From NCBI GenBank assembly GCA_025766275.1, contig JAFKAC010000008.1:1550001-1614000 (forward strand): a DNA stretch of 64,000 nucleotides, read 5' to 3'. The DNA comes from Lactarius indigo (Eukaryota; Basidiomycota; Agaricomycetes; Russulales; Russulaceae). The notes beneath the pieces are model-generated. The model did no database searches. It was not told the DNA's origin and saw only the letters and a program-made list of their open reading frames with translations. The position numbers were made by a program, and so were the translations under genes. Positions 32,126 to 42,950 of the stretch are shown piece by piece (position 1 is the first letter of the stretch; each line of letters starts with the position of its first letter).

Positions 32126-33531
32126 TGGGATGATTTATCTATCGCCGAGGAGCAGTCAGCGATAGTGCTTCATAGTTGCAAGACATAGAGATAGATGGGG
32201 GATACCACTCCTGTCTGTGATTCTGTAAGGCCAGAACGCTAACACGTCCTGCCTCCTGATAGTATGCCAGTGATACAAGGGCTAGGCCCAGGTTGAAGGA
32301 ATCCCTTTGCCATACCATGAGCTAGCTGCCAGCCAGGATGTGTCTTAGGACACAGCTCAAATGGTTTGCGTCAGGGGGAAGGTGAAGGGATTGCTTTCAG
32401 AGCCCAAGGCTGTCTACCTCAGCCTCCTCGGCCTATTGGTTGCCTCATCGCCACAAGTGGCTTTACTGAATCCTTTCCCATTGCCACTACAAGGCAGGTA
32501 TCTGGTTGCAGAACACCATAGTGGTGAACACCCCCCAGAGCCTGAACCAGGTTTTACACTCCCATGGTGAGGAGATCCTGCGCCCAGTGTGGAGCACCAG
32601 AGACAGCTGGTGCTAAGCTCCACAATACACAACCCAGTGGGCCATGCACACCTGGATATGTATTAAGGGGCTACCAGACCCAGTCTCCTTGCGCATAGTG
32701 CAGGGGCTAGGAAAACAGTAGGGGTGAAAGTAGGACTACTGGGCAGTACATGTACAGGAGGTTCCTCAGCAGAGACAAGTGGTGCCCCACTGCTCTCTGC
32801 CTTGGGCAAGGCTGGTAAGGCCCCAGACAGACCTTAGCCTGGTGTGTCCTCCTAGGAAGACAGTGACCAGCCAAGTGGAGTGGCTAGGGCACCAGGGCCC
32901 ATAACCTGATGAACAGCACACATAGAGATGATACTCACAATGACAAAGGAGACTGTGGTGAGATATCAAAGGTGGCTGGAAGCAGCAACAGGGGGTCAGG
33001 CAAGGTAAAGCAAGAGAGTTTGTCTGGCACACAAGCAGTGAGAACTGATGTTGTTACATTAGAGAGAAGAGGCTTACCTGGCACACAAGCAGTGAGAACT
33101 GATGTGGACCAGGAGCGTACATGGTACTCTACTTATACACTTTCTGGTAGTGACACTGTACAAGGGATGTAACACTAAGTCACGCAGTACAAGGAAGTAT
33201 TGTTCTACAAATGGACAAAGGAGTGGACGTTCTGAGAACAAGGGAAGAAAGAATAAGGAGAGTCCAGAAGCAAATGATATCATAGTGACATCATAATAAG
33301 GATAAAGCTAAGTACAGAACAAAGGAAAGTACAAAGGTGTTATACAATGCAGAGTCCAGATGCATGATGTCATAGAAGTACAGTGATGTCATAGATGATG
33401 CAATGGTAAGTCCAGATTGTACAGATCAAACAGTATCTAATCTACAAGTCCTGTATATCTAATCTAAAGCAGTCCATGCTGCAAGTCCGGTCCGTACGAG
33501 CCACTAAGTGCGCAAGGGTCACTTATCAACA
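32126..33531 (-). repeat. Copia-B leader, primer site and 5' LTR
   Basis: The 5' LTR is 32907-33531. Immediately inside it, the plus strand reads GGGCCCATAACC (32895-32906), identical to the anticodon arm of eukaryotic initiator tRNA-Met, so the element RNA is complementary to that tRNA there. This implies half-tRNA priming as in Drosophila copia. The leader to the gag ATG is 781 bp and non-coding. Confidence 0.85.
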
Positions 33532-33536
33532 TAGAC

Positions 33537-34877
33537 TCCCCTCTTGAGGACAGCATTCCTACAGAGGAAACACCTGTTGACATGTCAGCACCAATTGAGA
33601 ACGAGCTTGACACAGTTCTAGAAAATGTACCCATTGACACCCCAGATTTTTGGCACCAGATCACTGCCACATCCACTGCTGCATCTCCCATATTTCCTCC
33701 AATCCTCACGACCACCGCACCACCCGTCATCACTCCATCAGTACTCCCAATGTTCTCAGGATCCGCAGCCAATGCCTCTTCAGGAGGGAAGCTCAGCGGA
33801 AACGCCCCAGCTATATTTGATGGCTCCTGCGATAAGTTGAAGAAATTCCTGCGGGAATTCAACCTGTATTGTGGGATGAACAAGGATTCATCAGTCATCC
33901 GATCACCTTACCAGCACATGTTTTTGGCGCTCTCCTTTATTTGTGGCCCGAATGTCAACAATTGGGTTGACACTCAGCTTGAGGCACTCCACACAAAAGT
34001 CAGTGGAACAGCCACAACAGCCACCATCCCTAAAACCAAGGAAACACTGTGGAATGACTTCGTCACCAGCTTCAAATCAGCCTACACCAATGTCACTGAA
34101 AAGCAGGATGCTTACCAGCTTCTAAAGGCACTCCAAATTAAGGGAGCAGACCTTGACACGTACACTGCCACATTTCAAAACCTTGCTGTGAAGGCAGGTT
34201 ATTCTCTTGACACCACAGCCACAGTCGACCTCTATTCAGAAGGGATGCCACATGGCCTGTTATCGGCCATCTTGAAACATGACACTGTACTGGAAACATT
34301 CACCCAGTGGGTCGAATCAGCACAGAAGGAGCAACACAAATATGTGATGCTTCGTGCTCGTGTAGGCCTCAATGATGGAAGCAAAAAGATTGGTGGAAAG
34401 ACTAAGCAAGAGTGGTATCAGCTACTCAATTCAAACGGCAATAATAGTGGAGGACGACGTACCAATCAACCCACTCAGCAGGCCATGACCCCAATTCGTG
34501 ATCCCGATGCAATGGATGTCAATCACACTCGTATCATGTTGACTGACGAAGAAATGCAGCGCTGTCGATCAGAAGGCCATTGCTTCCACTGCTTCAGCAA
34601 GGGCCACTTATCGTGTGACTGTCCGAAATGTTTGACTGGCCAAGCAAGCAGGGAAGCAACGACAATCTGCCAGAACAATAACCGTTGCAGAAACACAACT
34701 TCTGCACACATCGCCAAGGTCAAACCTATGCAAGCACCAGCAGTAGCTGCCCCTAGCCCCACTACACCGACTCAACCAAAGAAAAATGGTGACGACTTCA
34801 TCACCCAAGTCCGCGCCATGAAGAACAACGAAAAAGAAGTGATCCTTGACGCACTCTTCACCGACGAGGATTTTTAG
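33537..34877 (+). pseudogene. Gypsy-D Gag, capsid and zinc-knuckle part
   Basis: This continues the Gag frame after Copia-B. It has a capsid region (IFDGSCDKLKKFLREFNLYCG, WNDFVTSFKSAYTNVTEKQ, VDLYSEGMPHGLL) and CCHC knuckle CFHCFSKGHLSCDC (about 34580-34622). The frame is open for 430 codons and ends in TAG 34875-34877. The sequence before the stop, GAG GAT TTT TAG, lines up with the GAG GGT TTT frameshift site of families A and C but has lost the GGG run. The pol frame is again at -1. Confidence 0.9.
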
Positions 34878-35580
34878 CCAGCTCGAATCCCACGGCCTGG
34901 GTTCAAGCCTTTCAAGTAGACAGCATGTACGTGTGCAGACAGAATAGCCTGCAAATATCAGTCATCTTTCAATCTACTTGTGAAATGGCCAAGATTGCAC
35001 TTGTCGACAGTGGCGCAGCCGAAAACTTCATCCATTCCAGAGTCGCTCAGCGACTACAACTCCCCACACGACAACTCACCATGCCCCAAACAATTCGGAA
35101 TGTTGATGGCACTGAAAACCAAGCAGGAAAAATTGACAGATACATTGCATTGAAAGTATGATTTGGAAATCAACAGACAATCCAACATTTTTACATCACC
35201 AACCTAGGGAGCGATAACATCCTACTGGGGTACCCCTGGCTTCAGCAATTCAAGCCTACAATCGACTGGAAACAAGGAACACTCACCCCAGAACCCCTCC
35301 ATCTGTCCACCCTCCTCGTACCTGTATCATGCCGATCTGCTGCGATCCAAGACAAAGCCCCCAATGGGGGAGACGCAGTCGTGGCCCAGAACGAACTCTG
35401 TAACTTGGGGGCGAAGCTGATCAATGATCGAGTGCAAAAGTCGAGTTCTGCAACAGAAACAAATCAGCACCAAGCACTGTCACCTTATCTGCTCGTTCAG
35501 GCTGCCACTTTCAATGAGTGGTGATCGCTTGTTGATGCCATCAACCCCTGGGAAGCTGAAGACAAACTACACATCAGGAT
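34878..35580 (+). pseudogene. Gypsy-D Pol, protease part
   Basis: In the -1 frame: IALVDSGAAENFIHSRV (protease, about 34990-35045) and NILLGYPWLQQFKPTIDW (about 35215-35270). In-frame TGA at 35159 and 35522 interrupt it. It ends at the solo copia LTR (35581) with LHIRI and resumes at 36191 with PGREAIQGT. Confidence 0.87.
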
Positions 35581-36185
35581 TGATGAACAGCACACATAGA
35601 GATGATACTCACAGTGACAAGGTAGACTGTGGTGAGATATCAAGGGTGGCTGGAAGCAGAGGTGTACAGGGTGAGTTGCAGGTGAAGCAAAGAGATCTGG
35701 CACACAGAGCAGTGAGGAACTGATAATACAATTGAGGGAATAAGACATACCTGGCACACAGAGCAGTGAGGAACTGATGTGGACCAGGAGCGTACAAGCC
35801 TACTACTTATACTATACAGAGGAGTGACACTACTATAAGAGAAGTAACATAGAGTCACACAATACAAGGGACGTTGTTCTTCATGTGGGACAAAGGAGTG
35901 TGCTAATGGAGAACAAGGAGCGCAAAAACAAAGAGAGCCCAGACTAAGATGATATCATAGTGACATCACAATAAAGATAACGCTAGAAAGAGAACAAAGG
36001 AAGGAGTACAATGAAGAGTCCGGAGTAGTCCATATGATGTCATTGTACAGTGATGTCATAGAAGTCCTAGATTGTACAGATCAAATCAAATCTAATCTAA
36101 AGCGGTCCTAATTAATCTACAGCAGTCCATATCTGTAAGTCCAGTCTGTTAGAGCTGCTAAGTGCGCAAGGGTCACTTATCAACA
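35581..36185 (-). repeat. Solo copia-type LTR inside Gypsy-D pol
   Basis: This 605-bp complete LTR in reverse orientation has an exact target duplication AGGAT (35576-35580, 36186-36190). Removing it and one duplicate rejoins the pol frame. Confidence 0.93.
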
Positions 36186-36190
36186 AGGAT

Positions 36191-39161
36191 ACCAGGAAGG
36201 GAGGCAATCCAAGGCACAAACATGGCCCAACAATGGGCCATCAAGGCAAATAAAGACAAGGCAAAACTAACCAAAAATTCAATCCCCGCCAAATACCGTC
36301 GCCACATCAAAGTATTTTCTGAAGTGGAATCTCAACACTTCCCACCATCATGTGACTGGGATCATGCAATCGAGCTTGCCCCAGACATGCCTGCCACTCT
36401 TGACTGTAAAGTATATCCCCTGACTAAGGATGAATGTGGGGCATTATGAAAATTTCTGGATGAACATTTGGCAAAGCAATATATCCACCCATCACACTCC
36501 CCTTATGCCAGTCCCTTTTTCTTTATTAAGAAAAAGGATGGGAAATTACAACCAGTCCAGGATTACTGATGCCTGAACCAGCACACTATCCACAACACCT
36601 ACCCCCTCCCCCTCATCAAGACCCTCACAGAAGGTCTTAGAGGCAGCTGCCTCTACACCAAATTTGACATCAGGTGGGGATATAATAACGTGCAAATCAA
36701 GGAGGGTGACGAATGGAAAGCAGCCTTCAAAACAGAAGAAGGACTGTTTGAACCTCGCATTATGTTCTTTGGGTTAACTAATTCTCCCTCCACCTTCCAA
36801 GCCATGATGGACACTATCCTGCGTACCCAGCTGAAAGCAGAGAGTCGCCGTTACATCTTCGATTACATGGATGATATCCTCATCACCACCCCAGACAACC
36901 TTTCTCTTCACCATACTATTGTCCATGAGGTGCTTGACATATTGGAACGAGAAAGCCTTTTCCTCAAACCAGAAAAGTGTACCTTCGAAGCGCGGAGAGT
37001 AGAGTATCTTGGACTCATCCTTGAAGGTGATAAGATCGAAGCTGATCCTACTAAGCTTGCTGGACTCCGAGACTGGCCTTGCACTCTCAGAACAGTCAAA
37101 CAAGTACACAGTACCCTAGGAGTCTTTGGATACCAACGACCCTTCATTCCCAGCTTTGCCAACATTGCCCGACCACTCACTAATCTCCTGAAAAAGGACT
37201 GCCCCTTTGTCTGGACACCTGAGTGCACTGCAGCCATCGACAAACTTGTTGTCATTCTTACTAGTGCTCCGGTTCTCTGGCAGCCTGACCTCAGTGCTCC
37301 CTTTGAAGTGGAAGTTGATGCTTCCACCTTTGCCACTGGAGGCATCCTGTACCAGCGAGACACTAACAACAAACTCCGTCCTGTTGCATACCACTCAAAG
37401 ACATTCAATGAGGCAGAGCGCAACTATGACATACATGACCAAGAATTACATGCAGTTATCACTGCCCTCAAAGAATGGCAACACCTCCTCCTCAGCTCCC
37501 CATACCCTGTCACTATCTATACAGATCACGCGAACCTCCAGTACTACAAACAACCCCATAAGATCAACCAACGTGTCGCCCGATACATCCCCTTGCTTGG
37601 GGAATACGATCTGAAGCTTATCCATAAACCTGGTGCCACCAACCATGCTGATGCTCTCTCTCGCCAACCTGACCATGATGATGGTTCTGCCAACAACCAG
37701 GACATCACTGTTCTTCCCACACAACTTTTCACCCGTGCTGCTCAGCTTTCCTCTCTTGAGCAGGACGTCCGCACCCTCCAACTGTCACACACACCCACTA
37801 TCCTATGATGGAAAGACACTTACGGACTCTCCTTTTTGGATGGCTCCTGGTGGCTTGATACCCACCTTGTGGTTGTGGAAGACCCTGGTCTTAGGAGGGG
37901 GGTAATTTCCCTATATCACAACTCCCCTAGCGCTGGTAACCCAGGAATTGCCAACACACACGCCCTCATTTCACGTGACTACTGGTGGCCAGGAATGAGA
38001 AATACCATTATGGCCTACGTCAAGGGCTGTGCTGCTTGTCAAGCAAACAAAGTTGTCTCTCATCAACCCCAACCCCCACCCTTTCCTATTATCACCAACC
38101 CCTCAGCCCAACCATTTGAAACAGTAATGATGGACTTCATTACCAAGCTTCCCCCCTCTCGTGGGTTTGACTCCAATTTAACAATCACAGACCATGACTG
38201 CACCAAGGGAACACTGTTCATCCCCTGTAAGGAATCGATCAATGGCCCTGGAGTGGCAGCACTTTATCACCAACATGTCTACCCCCACTTTGGGTTACCT
38301 ACCCACGTGATTACTGACAGAGATCCCTGCTTTACCTCCACTTTCTCCCAACAACTCTGCAAGTCCCTGGGTATTGCACAGAATATTTCAACAGCCTATC
38401 ACCCACAAACAGATGGCCAATCGGAGCGATCCAATGAGTGGCTGGAGCAGTACTTACGATTCTTCTGCAATGGACAACAGACAGATTGGGTAGACTGGCT
38501 CCCCTCAGCCCAATTTGCGCACAATAGCTGGCCAAACACCACTACATGTCACACTCCATTCGACCTCCTTATGGGCCACACTCCTCGCACCCCTGGCGCC
38601 CATCCTACCAACCACGCCACTCCATCTGTTAGTGAGTGCCTCACAGCAATCTTGGACATACGTATGTTGGCACAGCAGGGCATTAAAGCAGCCCAGGAGA
38701 TAGCCGTTAAAGCCCCTTCCTCTTTCACCCCATACAAGGAAGGCAACCTTGTCTGGCTAGAAGCTAAGAATCTCACCACATCACACCCTACTGCCAAGCT
38801 AGCCCCAAAGTGCTATGGTCCCTTCCCCATCACTAAAGTTATCTCTCACGTCATCTACCAGCTGGAACTCCCACCGACATGGAAGATCCATAATGTCTTC
38901 CACGCATCCCTTCTTCTCCCTTATCATGAAACCGCTGAGCATGGCCTGAACTTCTTGCGACCAGCCCCCGACCTTATTGATGGAACAGAAGAGTATGAGG
39001 TCGAAGAAATTTGTGACTCACACAGATGACACTGCCAGCTCCAGTACCTCATCAAATGGAAAGGGTATCCTGATGCAGACAATACTTGGGAGCCCCACAG
39101 TAACATCCATGCCCCTGACCTCATACAGGCATTCCATGACATACATCCAGATGCCATTTGA
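36191..39161 (+). pseudogene. Gypsy-D Pol, RT to chromodomain
   Basis: RT ([48 protein letters not shown] near 36868), RNase H (EVDASTFATGGILY, YTDHANLQYY), integrase (DYWWPGM, CAACQANK, MDFITKLP, TDRDPCF, TDGQSERSNE) and chromodomain (EEYEVEEICDSHR...LIKWKGYPDADNTWEPHS, 38990-39100) lie in one frame, ending in TGA 39159-39161. TGA codons at 36447, 36567, 37806 and 39027 sit where Arg is expected. Pol ends about 20 codons after the chromodomain, so the tail of families A to C is absent. Confidence 0.92.
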
Positions 39162-39187
39162 CTTGATGACATGGAAGTCACCCCTTA

Positions 39188-39624
39188 GAACAGGGGTGAT
39201 GTCATGAATACCTCCTATCTTTTTCCTCTCTCCTTCTATCATACTTACTTCTTGGAGGCATGGGCATTTGTTCTGCTGGCATTTGCTCTGCTGGCATTTG
39301 CTTTTCTGGCATTTGTTCTGCTGGCACCATCTTTGCTGGCATCATATTGCCACACTGGCATCCCTAAGCACTAGCTATATAACTTCCTTAGTCTACTCTG
39401 TATCTCCTTAGCTTTGGCTTCGTCAATATACTATCTAGTCCCCTCAGTACTCCCCTCTCATCTCTACCACAGCCCTCATCTCAGAAGCCTTGTTGCCTTG
39501 AGCTATATCAAGGAACACCCACAGACTTAGGTGCCGTTCTGCTCAGCAGCAGACCAACTCAGTATCCTTTGCCTTAGGCAGGACCTGTTACAGACTCAAC
39601 ACACGCCCTGGCAGTGGCGTGACA
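39188..39624 (+). repeat. Gypsy-D polypurine tract and 3' LTR
   Basis: GAACAGGGGTGA (39188-39199) precedes the 425-bp LTR 39200-39624, which contains the 15-bp tandem array from 39263 and ends GGCGTGACA, followed by the target copy TGTGT. Confidence 0.9.
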
Positions 39625-40303
39625 TGTGTCCTCCTAGGAGGACAGTGACCAGCCAAGTGGAGTGGCTAGGGCACCAGGGCCCATAACCTGATGAACAGCA
39701 CACATAGGTAACATACTCACAGTGACAAGAGGAGACTGTGGTGAGATATGTTGGTAGGCTGAAAGCAGAGGTATACAGGGTAATTGCAGAGAAGCAAGGG
39801 GTCTGGCACACAAACAGTGAGAACTGATAATGATACATTGGAGAGTAGAAGACATACCTGGCACACAAACAGTGAGAACTGATGTGGACCAGGAGCATAC
39901 ATGGTACACTACTTATACTGTTTACAGGAGTGACACTACTACAAGGGGTGTAACATAGTGTCACATAGTACAAGAGACATTGTTCTACATGTGGACAAAA
40001 GGAATGTACAAATGGAGAACAAGGAGTGTAAGAGCAAAGAAAGTCCAGCCTAAGATGATATCATAGTGACATCACAATAAGGATATATCTAAAGAGAGAA
40101 CAAAAGGTGTAGTACAATGACAGTTCTAGAGGAGTCCACATGATGTCATGGTACAGTGATGTCATAGATAAGAAAATACAAGGTGTCCAAGATTGTACAG
40201 ATCAATATCTAATCTACAAGTCCTGTATATCTAATCTAAAGCAGTCCATGCTGCAAGTCCAGTCCGTACAAGCCACTAAGTGCACACGGGTCACTTATCA
40301 ACA
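39625..40303 (-). repeat. Copia-A leader end, primer site and 5' LTR
   Basis: After Gypsy-D the Copia-A leader resumes (compare 32851-32906 of Copia-B). The initiator tRNA-Met anticodon-arm sequence GGGCCCATAACC lies at 39677-39688, directly against the 615-bp 5' LTR (39689-40303), which is followed by the target copy CTAGC. Confidence 0.9.
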
Positions 40304-41702
40304 CTAGCATTGTACTATTGTCACTCTCTGTAAGAGTATAAGTAGAGTACCATGTACGCTCTGTTGATAAGTGACCTGTGCACACCTAGCGGCTCATACA
40401 GACCAGACTTGCAGCATGGACTGCTTTAGATTAAATTAATTGGACTTGTAGATTACATAGATTTGATCTGTACAATCTAATGCTTATCATTGCATCATGT
40501 ATGACATCACTGTACAATGACATTGTGTAGACTACTCTGGACTCTTCATTGTACTTCATCCTTTGTTCTCCTTTTAGCGTTATCCTTATTATGATGTCAC
40601 TATGATATCATACTTGTCTAGACTTTCTTTTGTTCTATACGCCTTGTTCTCCTTATGCACACTCCTTTGTCCTGTTGTAGAACAATGCGTCCCTTGTACT
40701 CTGTGACCAGTAGTTACTTCCCTTGTACTAGTGTCACACCTCTGTACAGTATAAGTAGACTGCTTGTACGCCCTGGTCCACATCAGTTCTCACTGCTCTG
40801 TGTGCCAGACCTCCTTGCTTCACTTGCAACTCACCCTGTTCACCTCTGCTTCCTGTTGATAAGTGACCCTTGCGCACTTAGCGGCTCGTACGGACCGGAC
40901 TTGCAGCATGGACTGCTTTAGATTAGATTAAATGGACATGTAGATTACTTACTTCTGATCTGTACAATCTAGCGCTTATCATTGCATCATGTATGACATC
41001 ACTGTACAATGACATCGTGTAGACTACTCTGGACTCTTCATTGTACTCCGTCTCTTGTTCTCCTTTTGGCACTATGTTTATTATGATGTCACTATGATAT
41101 CATTTGGTCTGGACTTTCCTTGTTCTTGTACGCCTTGTTCCCTTTACACATACTCCTTTGTCCTGTTGTAGAACAATGCGTCCCTTGTATTCTGTGACAC
41201 CCTGTTACTCACCTTGTAGTAGTGTCACCCTCCTGTATAGTATAAGTAGTAGGCTTGTACGCTCCTGGTCCACATCAGTTCCTCACTGCTGTGTGCCAGG
41301 TATGTCTTCTCCTCTGTAATACTATCATCAGTTCCTCACTGCTGTGTGCCAGATTACCATCTTGCTTCACTTGCTTGACACCTCCTGTGCTGCTTCTCAG
41401 TCACCCTCTATATCTCACCACAGTACTTTGTCCCACTGTGAGTATAGTTCCTATGTGTCTGTTCATCACTTCCAGCCACCTTTGATATCTCACCACAGTC
41501 TCCCTTGTCACTGTGAGTATCATCTCCATGTGTGCTGTTCATCACACTCCTGGTCCACATCAGTTCTCTCACTGTTGTGTGCCAGACTACCATCTTGCTT
41601 TACACTGCTTGACTTCCCTGTTGCTGCTTCCAGCCACCCTATCATATCTCACCACAGACTCTTTGCCTCTGTGAGTATGATCTCTTGGTGTGCTGTTCAT
41701 CA
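40304..41702 (+). repeat. Stack of three copia-type LTRs, one inside another
   Basis: LTR1 resumes at 40309-40361, is interrupted by LTR2, and ends at 41550-41702. LTR2 is 40362-40853 plus 41474-41544, with flanks CGCTC (40357-40361) and CACTC (41545-41549). LTR3 is 40854-41468 (615 bp), with exact duplication CTTCC (40849-40853, 41469-41473). All three are in plus orientation, so the same family inserted into its own LTR twice and Copia-A inserted into LTR1 a third time. Confidence 0.88.
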
Positions 41703-41776
41703 CAGACAACCAATGTCCTCTCAAAGCTAAAAGGCCATATCTCTGCTTACCATAGCTCAGTGAAGCATGTGGCCAC
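41703..41776 (+). pseudogene. DUF6532-like gene, middle fragment
   Basis: About 70 bp lie between the end of LTR1 and LTR4. It must belong to the same interrupted locus because it carries the LTR1 target copy on the left and the LTR4 target copy GCCAC (41772-41776) on the right. Too short to identify on its own, and stops are present in each frame tested. Confidence 0.4.
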
Positions 41777-42950
41777 TGATGAACAGCACAAATAGATAGC
41801 ATACTCACAGTGGCAAAGGTGACTGTGGTGTGTTGAGACGCGACTGTTAAAGTCACATGTCTCGTGGGATCTGATTGAGTCAGCCCACATACTAAATACG
41901 GTATCTGTCCCTTATGGACTTATGGACACTCCGGACTCATACGGACCGCTTTTGTTTATCTTTATTGTTAGATCCATATATGGTTCTTATTGTTCTTTCT
42001 ATTGTTAAGATACCGGTATTGTCTGCTTTAGGCAGCTATTGTTCTCTGCCATCCAATGGCATTTCTCCCTCTGGCGCACAGACCACCTGTATTGTGTTTG
42101 GGTCACCAGTGCGCACAGACCATTATTAGCTAAGCGTCCTGTATATAAGGACTGCTGTTTTCGTCTCTACACTTCAGAGTTCCCTTCACCTCTGAAGTGT
42201 AAGTTCCTTTCTCTTTACCTCTCTTATTACCTTTACTCATAGGCGTTGCTTCTTTATAGTAACTTGTCCTACTAGGTATGCAGTTGTAATAGAGTTCCCT
42301 TCACCTCTGAAGTTAACTTGTCCTACTAGCTGTACAAAGCTTATCCCTTGCTTGTTAGTTCTGCGCTTCAACATGGTGAGATATGCAAAGGGTGCTTGAA
42401 GCAGCAGCAGGGGGTTGTCAGGCAAGTAAAGCAAGAGTGTCTGGCACACAAGCAGTGAGAACTGATAATGTTACATTGGAGGAAAGGAGGCTTACCTGGC
42501 ACACAAGCAGTGAGAACTGATGTGGACCAGGAGCGTACATGGTACTCTACTTATACTCCTACAGAGGGTGACAGTAGTACAAGATAAGTAACGCTAGTCA
42601 CAGAATACAAAGGTGCTATTGTTCTACAAAGGGACAAAAGAGTGGACGCTTTGAGAACAAGGGAGAGGAGAACAAGAAGAGTCCAGAACTAGATGATATC
42701 ATACTGACATCATAATAAAGATAATACTAAGTGAAGAACAAAGGAAAGTTCAAAGGCGTTATACAACGCAGAGTCCGGATGTATGATGTCATCGAAGTAC
42801 AGTGATGTCATAGATGATGCAATGGTAAGTCCAGATTGTACAGATCAAACAGTATCTAATCTACAAGTCCTGTATATCTAATCTAAAGCAGTCCATGCTG
42901 CAAGTCCGGTCCGTACGAGCCGCTAAGTGCGCAAGGGTCACTTATCAACA
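41777..42950 (-). repeat. Solo copia-type LTR4 with a nested solo LTR
   Basis: LTR4 (41777-41830 plus 42379-42950, about 626 bp) has an exact target duplication GCCAC (41772-41776, 42951-42955). Within it is a 543-bp LTR of another family (41831-42373, TGTTGAGACG to GCTTCAACA) with exact duplication TGGTG (41826-41830, 42374-42378). Confidence 0.9.
41831..42373 (+). repeat. Solo LTR of an unassigned LTR family
   Basis: This 543-bp sequence has TG...CA ends and a 5-bp duplication TGGTG. It contains a directly repeated block with GAGTTCCCTTCACCTCTGAA (near 42177 and 42293), separated by about 116 bp. No internal region is present, so the superfamily is undetermined. Orientation is nominal. Confidence 0.85.

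Larger units (their letters stand above)
19519..33531 (-). mobile_element. Copia-B: Ty1/copia element inside Gypsy-D gag
   Basis: 625-bp LTRs (19519-20143, 32907-33531; roughly eight differences, all transitions) and the exact target duplication TAGAC (19514-19518, 33532-33536) bound it. It is on the minus strand and is interrupted by Gypsy-B (23538-31175). It is closely related to Copia-A but less decayed, in keeping with a later insertion: it sits inside Gypsy-D, which sits inside Copia-A. Its RT keeps YVDD. Confidence 0.94.
18697..39624 (+). mobile_element. Gypsy-D: chromovirus, 20.9 kb with nested insertions
   Basis: 425-bp LTRs (18697-19121, 39200-39624) and the exact target duplication TGTGT (18692-18696, 39625-39629) define the element, and Copia-B shows the empty site near 32850. 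Inside it lie Copia-B (19519-33531, in gag) and a solo copia LTR (35581-36185, in pol). Without these the element is about 6.3 kb. The LTR pair differs at about ten positions. Its Pol stops soon after the chromodomain and lacks the tail found in families A, B and C. Confidence 0.94.
4147..40303 (-). mobile_element. Copia-A: Ty1/copia element, 36 kb with nested insertions
   Basis: The element is bounded by near-identical LTRs (4147-4760 and 39689-40303; about ten differences by eye, almost all transitions) and an exact 5-bp target duplication CTAGC (4142-4146 and 40304-40308). It runs on the minus strand. Four later insertions interrupt it: a solo copia LTR (5608-6224), Gypsy-A (6271-13931), a solo family E LTR (17900-18479) and Gypsy-D (18697-39624). 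Removing these leaves roughly 6 kb, a normal copia length. The coding region is decayed and the RT active site reads YIDN instead of YVDD, so it is dead. Confidence 0.92.

Noticed and set aside
41831..42373. The 543-bp insert in LTR4 as a MITE or DNA transposon
   Set aside because: It has TG...CA ends and a 5-bp duplication but no terminal inverted repeats beyond a few bases, which fits a solo LTR.
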